This document shows, piece by piece, positions 34,807-45,508 of a stretch of 64,000 nucleotides of DNA (the first letter of the stretch is position 1; each line of letters opens with the position of its first letter). The translations under genes and the position numbers were made by a program. This stretch comes from Allantophomopsis cytisporea (taxonomy: Eukaryota; Ascomycota; Leotiomycetes; Phacidiales; Phacidiaceae). Under the pieces are notes generated by a model. The model searched no databases. It saw only the letters and a list, made by a program, of their open reading frames with translations, and had not been told where the DNA came from. The stretch covers positions 806,001 to 870,000 of the forward strand of contig CP103035.1 of the NCBI GenBank assembly GCA_024752435.1, read 5' to 3'.

Positions 34807-35332
34807 ATAATGACGATTGCTTGAAGTGACAGCGAGTTAAGATACCTTGAAGGTTTTGGGAAACGGCGTTTCAGAATGGGTACAAGATCATTCTTTATGG
34901 TTCTCCTTTGGATGAGTCCCTGGTTCTAGGGTAATGATAGCTTATATATGAAATTGGCATGGTTTTACTCCTCTCAGATTGTTGTGTGCGAACGAGGTGC
35001 TCATTTGGTATGGTGTACCTGCTTGTCACCTTAATGGTACCGATCCTCTCGAACCTTCATGAAAACCATACAGTACAAAAAGAGAACGCGGTCATCCGTG
35101 AGCAGTCCTGATCTTGCAGATCTCAACTCCCCGTTAATCTCCTACTCCTTTAAACCACTTTACCTCATCATTCCAGTACTTTCAAACGCAATCATCATCC
35201 AAGTCGCAGTCTTTCTATCCATAATAATCGCTTTTGAACTACTGGTAAGTCATTAACTTATGTCGAGTATCCAGCATATTTACTCATGATATAGTAAAAG
35301 TATATTATCGTTCTCATCCTCAATCAATCGCC
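34807..35332. other. intergenic, possible 5'-UTR intron of next gene
   Basis: About 530 nt. A well-formed intron (GTAAGT at 35245, acceptor GATATAG ending 35294) lies 39 nt before the next start codon and could be in its 5' UTR. A 65-codon frame at 35059-35256 is hydrophobic at its end but has no family features. Confidence 0.4.
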
Positions 35333-35947
35333 ATGATGGAATCCAACACTGTGTCTTACAACGATCAGACTTTATCCAACGATAAGGAAAAGTCCAAGGA
35401 GAATATGCCGTCAAGAACATCGAAAGATTCTCACCTTAAGCCAACCGAGTTGACCCCACCGGCCAGTGACAAAAGTGACATAAGCTCTACACTCTCAAAG
35501 AGAGACGAAGACAACGAGGAGCACAAGTCCTTGAAGGGCAAGCAACCTGAACCATATTACCCGGTCAACACGATGTTCCTCCTGGCCGATGGCACAGATG
35601 TTTCCGGCTCCAAGCATGCCGCAGAGAGAAGCACGGAGACCGCTGGTGCCGCGAGTGAGGCTGACTCTGAAGCGAAGAAGACTGCAGCTTTCATTGCCTT
35701 TAGAGATAGAATGCCGGCCGGAAAGCAGAGCTGGGCTACCCACCAGGAAGTTGAGGCTAAGATGAGAGAGGGCATGTGGAGGAAGGATGCGAATGGAGTA
35801 CCTCAGCGTGTGACTGTCCTCACCAAGAAGCAGAGAGACGAGCAAAGACAAGAACAAGAGGCGCAGAAAGAAAAGGGGGAGACTGCTAATGGAATGAAAG
35901 TGAAGGCAAAGAGCAGCCGTTTCTTGAAGAAGATTCTCTGCCAGTAA
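35333..35947 (+). CDS. hypothetical protein, charged and largely disordered
   Basis: Single-exon frame of 204 aa. I do not recognise a family. The N-terminal 80 residues are Ser/Lys/Glu/Asp-rich and look disordered. A more ordered block follows (YYPVNTMFLLADGTDVSG and AAFIAFRDRMPAGKQSW). A Lys/Glu/Gln-rich helical stretch (KKQRDEQRQEQEAQKEK) precedes a basic tail (SSRFLKKILCQ). The codon use and the long uninterrupted frame support a real gene. It lies between cysteine dioxygenase and the SRA/YDG gene, all on the plus strand. Start is the first ATG of a double ATG. Confidence 0.65.
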   Translation: MMESNTVSYNDQTLSNDKEKSKENMPSRTSKDSHLKPTELTPPASDKSDISSTLSKRDEDNEEHKSLKGKQPEPYYPVNTMFLLADGTDVSGSKHAAERSTETAGAASEADSEAKKTAAFIAFRDRMPAGKQSWATHQEVEAKMREGMWRKDANGVPQRVTVLTKKQRDEQRQEQEAQKEKGETANGMKVKAKSSRFLKKILCQ

Positions 35948-36610
35948 GGTCATATAGAAATGTGGGAGCACTTTATTTCTCTTTTCTCTTTAATATCTTA
36001 ATCCAATTTATAATTGTCTAATTTCAAATTCATGAGTAACAGTCGCTCCAATGTTTGAGTAACAGGAACGTGCCAGAATGAATGATGAATTCAAGCCTTA
36101 CACGAGTAGACACTTCGAAAGCAGTGCGATTGAAAGAAAGCGTCATACAACTGAGAGACACAATGGGAGATTTTTGAGATGGTAAAGAACATTTATGTGG
36201 AGGATGACCATTAGGACAAGGATAGTTGGTTGAAAAGGACGTCCTTGCAGCTGAAGACTTCCAACCGATAGCAAATAGAAAGGATTCTTCAAAGCTCGAT
36301 AGGTTGATCAATCCATTAACTTGCAATCTACTGACGCGCAAATTGTTCTGCTCCAGTTCTCAGAAAAATCAGAAGTTTCGGGTTTGATACAAGACTTAAT
36401 AAAGAATGGCTGCAAGAAGGAACTCTTTATGTCGTTACAAAGGCATCAAAGGCGGTTAAACAAATGAGGCAATTACCACAAACAAGTCTACCAAGCTGCT
36501 GCTCTTACCTATATATTAAGTCAAACTGACAAGATCACAGCAACAAAGTACTACTCTCTCATAGTTACACAAATTAGGAAGAACAATAACACCCTATATA
36601 TCATTCGAGC
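35948..36610. other. intergenic
   Basis: About 660 nt, AT-rich, between the orphan gene and the SRA/YDG gene. No supported gene. Confidence 0.5.
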
Positions 36611-37865
36611 ATGATGTCTAAGCGCAATCGGACTAATGCCATGACAGGACCACTTGCTCAGAATGTTCACGATCAATCTGAGGATATGGAAAAACTTGAC
36701 ATTGAGGAAATTACCGCGCTTACTGATAGGATTCGGGCTGACCGCCATACCCAGCCTCCGTTTGACGATGTTACTGAGGAGCTTAGTGTGCTCCTGAGTC
36801 TGCTAATGGATGCAGAAAATAGCAAACATCGTGTATCTTTCTTCACAGTACGCATATCCCGTCTAGACAAGCTCGTCCGTGACTTGACCGAATTGAACGA
36901 AACCGAAGCTGTTGAAATAGAAGATTTCACCCGTCGCGCAGGTGTTCTTAAGCGGAAATGGCAAACACGATTTGGCGAGAGTTACTTTGCCATTGATGAA
37001 ATACGCTTGAAGGTGCTATCGAAAGAGGGAGCCTTGTGTCGTGTTGCTCTGTCATCGCCAGAGAAGCTGAAGAGCCGAGAATGGATTGTCAGTCACCCAA
37101 GGTCTGGTTCTGACAAGCCAGGTGCATTGCACTTTCAGCCCGGACGGTAAGCTCGATTCTACAATTACTAGTATCTTTCTGACATGAGATTTGCTAGATG
37201 GTGGCTTGCCCTTCCCTGTGCCTATCGAGATGGTATAGTTGGCACTTCATCCCCAACTGTAACAACAGGACTGTATGGGGTGACCGCTTTTCCCCTTATC
37301 CACGGTGAGGAGGCTGATGGAGATAAGCCTGGAGAGGTCATCTTCCTTCGTCAGGGGACCCTTCAAGATATAGGTGTTCCACTCTTGACGGAAATTGGCC
37401 GTAGTATCAGAATCCTTAGAGGCTATGAACTTCATAGCAAGTACGCACCAGCAGCTGGAATTCGCTATGATGGCCTGTACGTTAATATTCTTCTAAAATG
37501 TTATTCAAATCATTTGGTTGACTATTCTCAGTTACACTCTTCGATCGTGGGGTCATAAACTCGATTCATCGACTAATATTTACCACTCTAGGATGGTTTT
37601 TGAAAGAAATGAAGGTCAGGAAGCTCTGGAAAAGATCCTTTCAATTCCTATGCCATCACAGCTTGACGACTGGGCACTTTTTCAAAGAATAAGAGACACG
37701 AATACCAGAAACAGATATGGGGACGAAGCATACTTTGAGCAGAAACATCAAGATGAGCAGATAAGGACCAATAGAAATAATTGGATTCAGAAAAATATCT
37801 TCAAGGAAGAGTGGTCAAAGGAGATTAAAGAGAAGAATGCTCAAGGTGAAATTCATCGCAGATAA
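36611..37865 (+). CDS. SRA/YDG-domain protein
   Basis: Predicted nuclear DNA-binding protein of about 382 aa. Exons 36611-37146, 37198-37476 and 37532-37865; introns 51 and 55 nt. The N-terminal 180 residues are helical and charged and match nothing I know. An SRA (YDG) domain then spans about residues 180-315. Visible hallmarks are GLYGVTAFPLI, IRILRGYELHSKYAP (SKYAP at 259-263) and the eponymous RYDGLY (RYDG at 268-271). The C-terminal 70 residues are highly charged. SRA domains in UHRF1 and SUVH proteins bind methylated or hemimethylated DNA. No RING, PHD, SET or nuclease domain is visible, so this is a stand-alone fungal type. Ligand and role are unknown. Confidence 0.8.
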
Positions 37866-38245
37866 TGTCTGAATGAGGGCTTTCTTAAAGTATTAATTTC
37901 TTCTTTTTTCTTCTTAACTTTCTTTGTCGAGGAGATGAATACTCCCATGTAGCCATAGTTTCTAGGATGTCTGCTTTTGCTCGCCAATTGTCAAGTCTCG
38001 AGATCGTATTTAATCGACTAAGGAGAAATGATGATGAAGAACGAAACTGAGGTCTGGGATCAACGTAGATGTGGACCGTGCACGGATTTATTAGCTAGCA
38101 TGAAAATGAAGAAAGTCAGTATTTCAGAACATCAAAATATCATTGCTGTAATCCGTCTCTCATAACATATGCAACTACAATTTTGCAGCCATTTTTATAA
38201 ACATTTTGAATTAGGTATAATTTGCGGAATCGCACAAATTCGAAA
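37866..38245. other. intergenic, Pus7 promoter region
   Basis: 380 nt, AT-rich. Nothing beyond expected 3' UTR and promoter sequence. Confidence 0.5.
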
Positions 38246-41215
38246 ATGGCTAGCGCTCCTGCGAACGACGTTTTGGAGTCCCCTCGTAAACGTCAACGCC
38301 TGTCTCCATCAACAGACTCCAGCACAACTATTGCTCCACAACAACAATCGAGAAATATCCCAATGATGGATCCGAATAAGCTTGTTGCTGACTCCACAGG
38401 CTTCCAGCTTGAGAGAGAAGCTCAAGTTGGAATTCTGCACTTTGTCAGCTCTACCAACTCCGGCTTTTCTGGTATCTTGAAGCAGAGGTATGTATATATC
38501 ATTTACTATGTTATGGGCTTACTCCTCTACGCCACAATGATATTTTAAGGCCTATCGAAAACCCAAATCTCGTTGTCTTTTGTATCACTTCTTGTAGATG
38601 CAACCGCCTGATTCGTTGAGACGTCTGTCGATATTCAACGTCACGTGGAGAGCGACATTGACGTGGATATTTCTTGGAACAGCTTCAAGGCACATGATGC
38701 TTGTCTATCACTGCTGGATTTCACTTTGCACATATGTTCATCACATTGATTATTAACATTTATCAGGTACACTGATTTTTTGGTTAATGAGATCACACCT
38801 GATGGTCAAGTTGTTCACCTTGAAAGCATATCGGTTCCAAAAGTCAACAAGCGTGAGCCAGAAAAATCTAAGCCAGAACCTGGAGCTGGGTCTCAAGTAG
38901 CTGAAGTGGTGCCAGAACCTATCAAGAAAGAGACACCAGCTCCCATTACTGTTTCAGAGGAAAAGCCTGTTGAGAATGCAACGACTCCTAAGGTTCCCGA
39001 GATCAGTGAATCGGACAAGGCTCTCGTTGCAACCTTTTTCGGCGAGGAGACCAGAGATGAGATGTTGAAAATGTACGAGAAGATCATTACTCGCCCTACT
39101 GCTAAGGCAGCTTCATTTGGATCCTTAACCGCACCACCTATTACCGATCGTGCAGTCCGCACTCAAATGCACCACAACATTCGTCGTATCTTTGATTCGA
39201 AGTTCGAGACCTCTGCAGATGCTGAGGGAGTTGTGAAGATCTCCGCAGCTTTAAAGACTACAAGACAACCCGGTCAACAAAACTCAAATCAGAATGGTAG
39301 AAACCAGCAGATAAAGGGTAAGCTGGGATGGCAAGATCTTGGTGGTGAGCACCTCCACTTCTCTCTCTACAAGGAGAATAAGGATACCATGGAGGTTGTG
39401 TCTTTCATCGCCAAGAAGCTGAACGTACGACCAAAGAGCTTTGCTTTTGCTGGAACTAAGGATCGTAGAGGTGTTACTGTTCAGCGTGTCAGTGTCTACA
39501 GACAATATGCCGATAGAATCGCAGCCCTCAACAGAATCTTGCTAGGTTCCAAGGTTGGTGGCTTCAAGTATGAGAAGCATGGTCTTGAGCTTGGAGAGTT
39601 GAACGGCAACGAGTTTGTCATTACTCTACGTGATTGTCACTTCGAGGGCGATGAGAATCTGTCCATTGCTGACAGGATCGAACTTGGCAAGAAGGTTGTT
39701 GGTGACTCAGTTGAGAATCTTGGAAAGCATGGTTTCTTGAACTACTATGGTCTTCAGAGATTCGGCACTTTCTCCACAGGTACCGATGAGGTCGGCAAGA
39801 AGATCTTACAAGAGGACTTTGAGGGTGCTGTTTGGTCCATTCTCTCTTATGGAGAGGCAGCCCTTAACGCTTCTATGGACCCAGATGGTCAAGTTGCTGG
39901 CGATGCTTTGATTTCCAGAGATGACAAAGCACGTGCTCATGCCATCCACATCTTTAAGACCACTGGTAAGGCCCACGGTGCCCTTGAGAAGCTGCCACGC
40001 AAATTCTCCGGGGAAGCCAGCATCATTAGACACTTGAGCTCGCGCCCAACCGACTTTCTCGGTGCTCTTCTGACCATCAGCCGCAATCTCAGACTGATGT
40101 ATGTTCATGCCTACCAATCTTTCATCTGGAACATGGCAGCCAGTGAGCGCTGGGCCAAGCACGGCGCCGAAGTTATCAAGGGAGACCTTGTTCTCGTGGA
40201 GTCTAATTCACAAGCTGCAGCAACAGCAGCAAAAGACGAAGTTGACGAGAATGGCGAGATTGTTGTTCTGCCAGCCGCTGACGACATCGCCACCTCCCTC
40301 GATGACATCTACCAGCGTGCGCGCCCGCTCAGCGAAGAGGAGGCTAAGAGCGGCAAATGGAGCATCTTTGATATCGTACTCCCGACCCCAGGTTACGACA
40401 TCGAGTACCCAGACAATGATATTGGCGAATTCTACCGCACTTTCATGGGTAGTGAGGCAGGCGGCAAGCTTGACCCAGCTAACATGCGCCGCAAGACCAA
40501 GGATTTCAGTCTCAGTGGCAGCTACCGCAAGATGCTGGCACGGGTTGGTGCAGACCTCTCATTCGATGTTCGCAGCTACGCCTCTATCAACGAGCAGATG
40601 GTCGAGACGGATCTTGAGAAGCTCTCCAAGAACAAGTCCAGACAAAATCTTTCAAGTAGCCTGGACCCTGTCAAGACCGATGCCTGGAAAGCTTTACCAT
40701 CTCAGCTTGCCGCCGAGGACAAGGCCGCCAATGAAGCTCACCTCGCCAACGCAGCCTCTCGCGACCCCACTTCGATTGCTCAGCCGGCATTCAAAGATAC
40801 CTTTGTCGAGATCTCTGAGGACGGCAAGCGCACTGGCCGTGTCGAGACGACGGTAATGGAGGGTGTACAGGCGACTGGGACACCTCAGAAACCCGTCAAC
40901 ATCTCGCAGGCCTTGAAAGACAGCCCAGTTTCTATCTCCGACTCTAGCGATGGTGGCGTTAAGCTTCCCGCTGAGGAAATCCCCACCTCTGCCCCTGTTG
41001 AAGATGTGTTCACCGAGAAGAACGTCGCGGAGGAGTCGCAGGGCAACAAGAGAGCTGCTGAGGAGCTCTCGCAGGATACAGAGCAGGAGAAGAAGGTTGC
41101 TGTCATTGTCAAGTTCCAGCTGGGTTCTAGCCAGTATGCTACTATGGCTTTGCGCGAGTTGATGAAGCAGGGTGGTGTCAAGACTTACAAGCCGGACTTC
41201 AGCAGTGGTAGATAG
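38246..41215 (+). CDS. PUS7: pseudouridine synthase Pus7 (TruD family)
   Basis: Isomerises uridine to pseudouridine in tRNA, U2 snRNA, 5S rRNA and mRNA. About 896 aa. Exons 38246-38487 and 38767-41215. The intron is 279 nt, far longer than most here; the join reads ILKQR|YTDFLVNEI, a conserved TruD motif. The catalytic Asp is in FAGTKDRRGVT (about residue 313). Other TruD blocks are LNYYGLQRFG, the MYVHAYQSFIWN motif and FSLSGSYRKML. Two low-complexity insertions occur: an acidic Pro/Glu/Lys segment near residues 95-150 and a long tail between the TruD core and the C-terminal block VIVKFQLGSSQYATMALREL. Start at 38246, the only good ATG before the conserved N-terminus. Confidence 0.94.
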
Positions 41216-41838
41216 ATCTGTATTTGAGTCACGTATAAAATCGATAGAGGAAAGGGAAGGGAAGGAAAAGTTCTGTGTCTGATTTTGTTTACCAAAATAA
41301 TGTAGTTCCCGGTGTGGAATGAATATAAGCTTTTCTCGAAGTGTTGGCTTCTCTTTGCGAGTTTTTTAGTGAAGTCTTTTTGTGTGATGAAAGAGCTTCG
41401 AGTTCCACACCAATGATAGATGAGAGAGGACTTTGTCTTCACTCAATATTCCACACTCTTCGACTGTTCTCACATATTGTCAAAGAAGGATTGGTATATT
41501 ATTACCAACAAGTGGATTCCGTATAGGAGATAGTGATGGAATTATTGGTCGAGCTACATGGTAGAACAAGCTCGCGCAAATCATGATACGTTCCTGACTT
41601 GAGCTGGAACCTACCCCTACTCTCTTCTCTTGTCCTTTTCAAGACCCTTTCCTGCCCATTCATTAAAGGAGATAGCGAGGCAAGACACATTATATCGGAT
41701 TCGCTATCATACTTTTAGATCACAGTGGTTAAAAGAAACATGATATGATTTCAAGACAGAAAACCACACCATCATGTCGGACATCAATATGTATATTCGA
41801 GAGCGATCATTCTCGTTAGTATGATACGTCTCCATCTC
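41216..41838. other. intergenic, convergent 3' ends
   Basis: About 620 nt between the Pus7 stop and the acetyltransferase stop. Nothing supported. Confidence 0.5.
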
Positions 41839-42678
41839 TCAACCCTCCCCAATCCCGTCTCCCACATTCTCCACCCATCTAACCTTCTTCCTCTCCTCAC
41901 CCTTCCCCTCCACCGGATACCAAACCATAGCCTGTGCCCAAAGCTCACTATCAGCATCAAGCACCACCCTCCCAGCATCTACACACCCCCTCTTTCTATA
42001 AAATTCGCACGCAACATGACTACTCTCAAGTGTAATAGCCGCACCCTCTCGCTCTGCAACGCCCTTAACAAACGCAAACAGCTTCATTCCAACACCGCGT
42101 CCCTGCGCCGCCGGCCACACACTGAGCTGCTGGACATGGAAGCGCTCCAGGTCAGCGGGGAAGATCTCAGGCGGCGAGTACTGGGTGCTCTTGACGTAGC
42201 TGGCGTGGCTCATGCAGGGATCGGCACGAAAGAGGTGGATGAGCGACGTGAGCGCGAAGCACAGCAGGCGGATGAGCTGCTTCGTCCACGAGTCCTGGTA
42301 CCACGCGTAGGCCGTGTCCGTGACGCCCAGCCGCTGCGCCATGATGTAGCCCAAGAGTTGGTCTGAGGAGGGCGAGGGCGACGCGCTGTCGATGCTGTAG
42401 GCCACCCATGTGCGCCACGTCGGGAAGTGAGACCGCCAGACTAGCAGCCGGTACATGAAGTAATGGAAGGCTCGTGGATGGGAGAAGCGGTATGGGCAGA
42501 GCCAGGCGAAGTACTCGTCGTCTGCGAAGGCGGCGGCGTCGATGCGGGCCAGCGTCCAGAGATCGGAGAGGGTGGCTGGGCGGATGTAGATTGGCTGAGT
42601 GGTGGACTTGAGGATGGGTTGCTTGGTGGGAGACTTCATGGTTGATGAGGTGGTGGCCGACGGCGACGAAGAGGTCAT
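41839..42678 (-). CDS. GNAT-family N-acetyltransferase
   Basis: Predicted acetyl-CoA-dependent N-acetyltransferase, 279 aa, no introns. Ser/Thr-rich N-terminus, then the GNAT fold starting at IYIRPATLSDLWTLARID. The acetyl-CoA loop is motif A: VQQLSVWPAAQGRGVGMKLF, with QGRGVG at about 192-197. Motif B follows (ITLESSHVACEFYRKRG). This resembles the fungal group of uncharacterised small-molecule GNATs; substrate unknown. First ATG 42678 is used. GC content is higher than in flanking DNA. Confidence 0.88.
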   Translation of the reverse strand: MTSSSPSATTSSTMKSPTKQPILKSTTQPIYIRPATLSDLWTLARIDAAAFADDEYFAWLCPYRFSHPRAFHYFMYRLLVWRSHFPTWRTWVAYSIDSASPSPSSDQLLGYIMAQRLGVTDTAYAWYQDSWTKQLIRLLCFALTSLIHLFRADPCMSHASYVKSTQYSPPEIFPADLERFHVQQLSVWPAAQGRGVGMKLFAFVKGVAEREGAAITLESSHVACEFYRKRGCVDAGRVVLDADSELWAQAMVWYPVEGKGEERKKVRWVENVGDGIGEG

Positions 42679-42981
42679 GCTGTGATGTGAGGGACTTGTG
42701 GCCTTTATCTCGCGCCGTTTCCGATGCCGCAGGGAAAAGGCAATCGCTGATGCATTTAAGATTTTGGGAAACGAAATTTGGGGCTCTGAGAGGTCTCAGA
42801 GCCTGGGCTGCTGAGTGAGCGCTCCCAGTATTGTGGCTCCAACAAACAATAGGAGGCTGATGCTTAGAGACAAAGAAGCCACATTCTGGCAGCGAACTTC
42901 CGCATCACTATGTGAAACGGTGAATAGTAAATGAGAATTCTATTTCTTACCTTCTTGTATACTTAATGCTCTTTTTTTCCC

Positions 42982-43009
42982 CTTCTTCTTCTTCTTCTTC
43001 TTCTTCTTC
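42982..43009. repeat. (TTC)n microsatellite
   Basis: About nine TTC units after a short T/C run. Confidence 0.88.
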
Positions 43010-45040
43010 AGTGGCTTCACGGACAATCCGGGTCACATACATATGTCAAGGTCAGGATGAGAGAGGATTCGGCTTGTGCGGTTGGTGTTGCCCATGACTC
43101 CGTAAGTAAGACAGATCTGCAGACGTTCGAATTTTCTCGGGAACACCGTTAAATGACAAAGATGTTGGAGTAACAAGTCAGAGCATAGTACAGTCAATAC
43201 TGTCTCGAGCTCCGAGCGGTTTCAGCTTGATAAGAGGAGGGTATTAAGAGCTTTGGCTCGGGGGGGGGTGAGATCGTGCCCTCGATCTTGAAGGGTTCAG
43301 TATGCAGTCTGCTACATCTACGTTGGATGATCGTCCGATTGTGTGAGCTTTGGACGTGGGGTAGTCAGCACGATATCACGGTAGACGCCATTGAACCATA
43401 CAGTTTGGTATGTTGAATGAGGCACAGCTGTGATAGATAGATGATGGTGGAGGTTAGATTGCTGTACATAAGACGGAGTATGGGGCAAGTAGGGAGTAGC
43501 GTAACGAGGGGAAGAGATAGTAGTAGTATGTATGTAGTAAGAGTTCTCCATTCTGCTGACGATGGTTCGTCTGGTTGATTGATCTCTTTTCGAGCGCATG
43601 CACATATGTCCGTACTCCCTTGTTTATACATGCTCCCTACATATACGTAGTACACAGATGTATACTCTATACATTACTTTATACCGGTCCAGGATATTAT
43701 ATAGATAACAGTTGACTGTGCCGCTCATTGTTGCGCAGCATGAAAGGGCAAGTATACATAGCCGTTGTCCTCCCCCTGGTTTTCCTCCTCTGAGAAGATA
43801 AGGAAGAATATGCACCAATGTGCATAGTACTCGGAGAAATAATTTGTGTACATTGTGTATCTGTAGATATGTACATACATACTTTGTACACCCTCGAAAG
43901 CAAAAGTCACCGCCACACTTTCATTCTGAATCTCATTCGTTTTTCGCTCATGTAGGATCCATCTTATTCCGCGTCGCAAGTAGGAAGCACTCTCCTCCAC
44001 GCACGGCCCCTTTTCGCATCAGCATTCGCAGCGTGTGAAAGATGCAGATGTCTTGGTTGTGAATTGTTTAGAGTGGTTATCCACGCTCTTTGTATATTTT
44101 TTTCCCTCTTTTTTTCTTTCTTTTCACGTTATGCCACTTGAGTGACTGGCGTGAGTAGGCGTGTGCTTGATTTTGGTGGGGCGGTTCTATGTAAGGTATG
44201 GCATGGCAATGGAGGGGTCGTAAGGTCGCAAAGGTCGCAAGGTCGTGTCCATCGTGTCCGTGGTGTCTGTGGAGGGGGCTGTTCGTGGACTCGACTTGTG
44301 GCTCACATCGATTCTTGGCTGGAAAGTATGTATCAGTCCTATTTTATGGGAAGTGGGTTGTCTGCTTCCGAGGCTTGTAAGCGGGGCAATCGTCCAGGAA
44401 AGCATGAGCCTACAAGCCTAGCCTTGAAGACCATGCTGACTGACGTCGTTTTCTCCAAGCATCAAGTAACAGCGTGGTAATAAGTACTTACAATCTACAA
44501 GGAACGGGCAGAGAGCAGATTCTGTTGAAGAGATTTATTGACTGTGGATATGTAAGAAAATGTATGTATGAAGTGCATACACCGAGAAGGACAAGGGACG
44601 ATCACAGCTGAATGAGGCGTACCTTGATGAGGCGGGTTTGGTGGGGTGGTGTATATCGACGTCAAGGTTTGCATACTACATGTGTCCATCCATACATCCA
44701 TCCATACAGTCAGTAGTATCTATGGACGTGGTTTACAGAGAGGCAGACAAAATAAATACGACGGACTTGCTTGAGGGTTATCGGACCATAGCTGAGATAG
44801 CTGGAATGCCTGTGATAACTGTGATAAATATAATAATTGTATCAAACAGGATAACTGAGACAACTGTGCTTACATTACATGTACGATAATGCACGAGACT
44901 ATTAATATGAACATGGCATTCTTGATCCTACCATGCGCAAGTATTGAAAGGTAAAGATAGACATGCATCAACACAGCTCATTGTCCTTGCAGCAAATGTC
45001 TTTCTTCATACTATGTACTACTGTATGTACATACCTCTTC

Positions 45041-45101
45041 ACCTCCACCTCCACCTCCACCTCCACCACCACCACCATCACCATCACCATCACCATCACC
45101 A
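45041..45101. repeat. (CCACCT)n and (CACCAT)n compound repeat
   Basis: Hexamer units in succession, about 400 nt upstream of the sulfotransferase-like gene. Confidence 0.88.
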
Positions 45102-45508
45102 ACAAAAGATCAAGAAAGAAAGAAAAAAAAAAGTGGTGCACTACCTAAATTACCTTACCAGGTACCATCGAAAGTCAATTGTCGCCCCGCGGTCCTATTA
45201 ACAACGTCCTGAATCAAATCGTGTGCCTCAACTAGATTCTTCACTAGGTAAGACTTTACGCAGTACCTTCAAACTTGCCGAAGCCCAGAGTGCCACTTAC
45301 CTCGTTGCGTATCAACTTGTCCAACAAGTCCTTCCTTATATATCATATACCCTCCCCCAACCATTCTTCTGCTTTCATTCACACTATAACTTCTTGCACA
45401 TACATTTGTTTACCTGCTACAAAATTACTTCGTTCGACTTGGAAGACAGTTGAATTTTTAAGAGACTTTACTTGGAATACAGATCGTCTTTTATAAAAGC
45501 TAAGCAAG

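Larger units (their letters stand above)
42679..45508. other. intergenic with microsatellites
   Basis: About 2.8 kb between divergent starts. Contains a (TTC)n run at 42982-43009, a poly-G run at about 43260-43268 and a (CCACCT)n/(CACCAT)n tract at 45041-45101. Short frames on both strands show no features. The last 200 nt are pyrimidine-rich, as expected for a promoter. Confidence 0.5.

Noticed and set aside
35059..35256. 65-codon frame with a hydrophobic end before the orphan gene
   Set aside because: Ends at a good intron donor and gains an immediate stop after splicing; more likely leader sequence.
38532..38620. C/D snoRNA-like ATGATAT...CTGA pair in the Pus7 intron
   Set aside because: Box C has two mismatches and there is no terminal stem.
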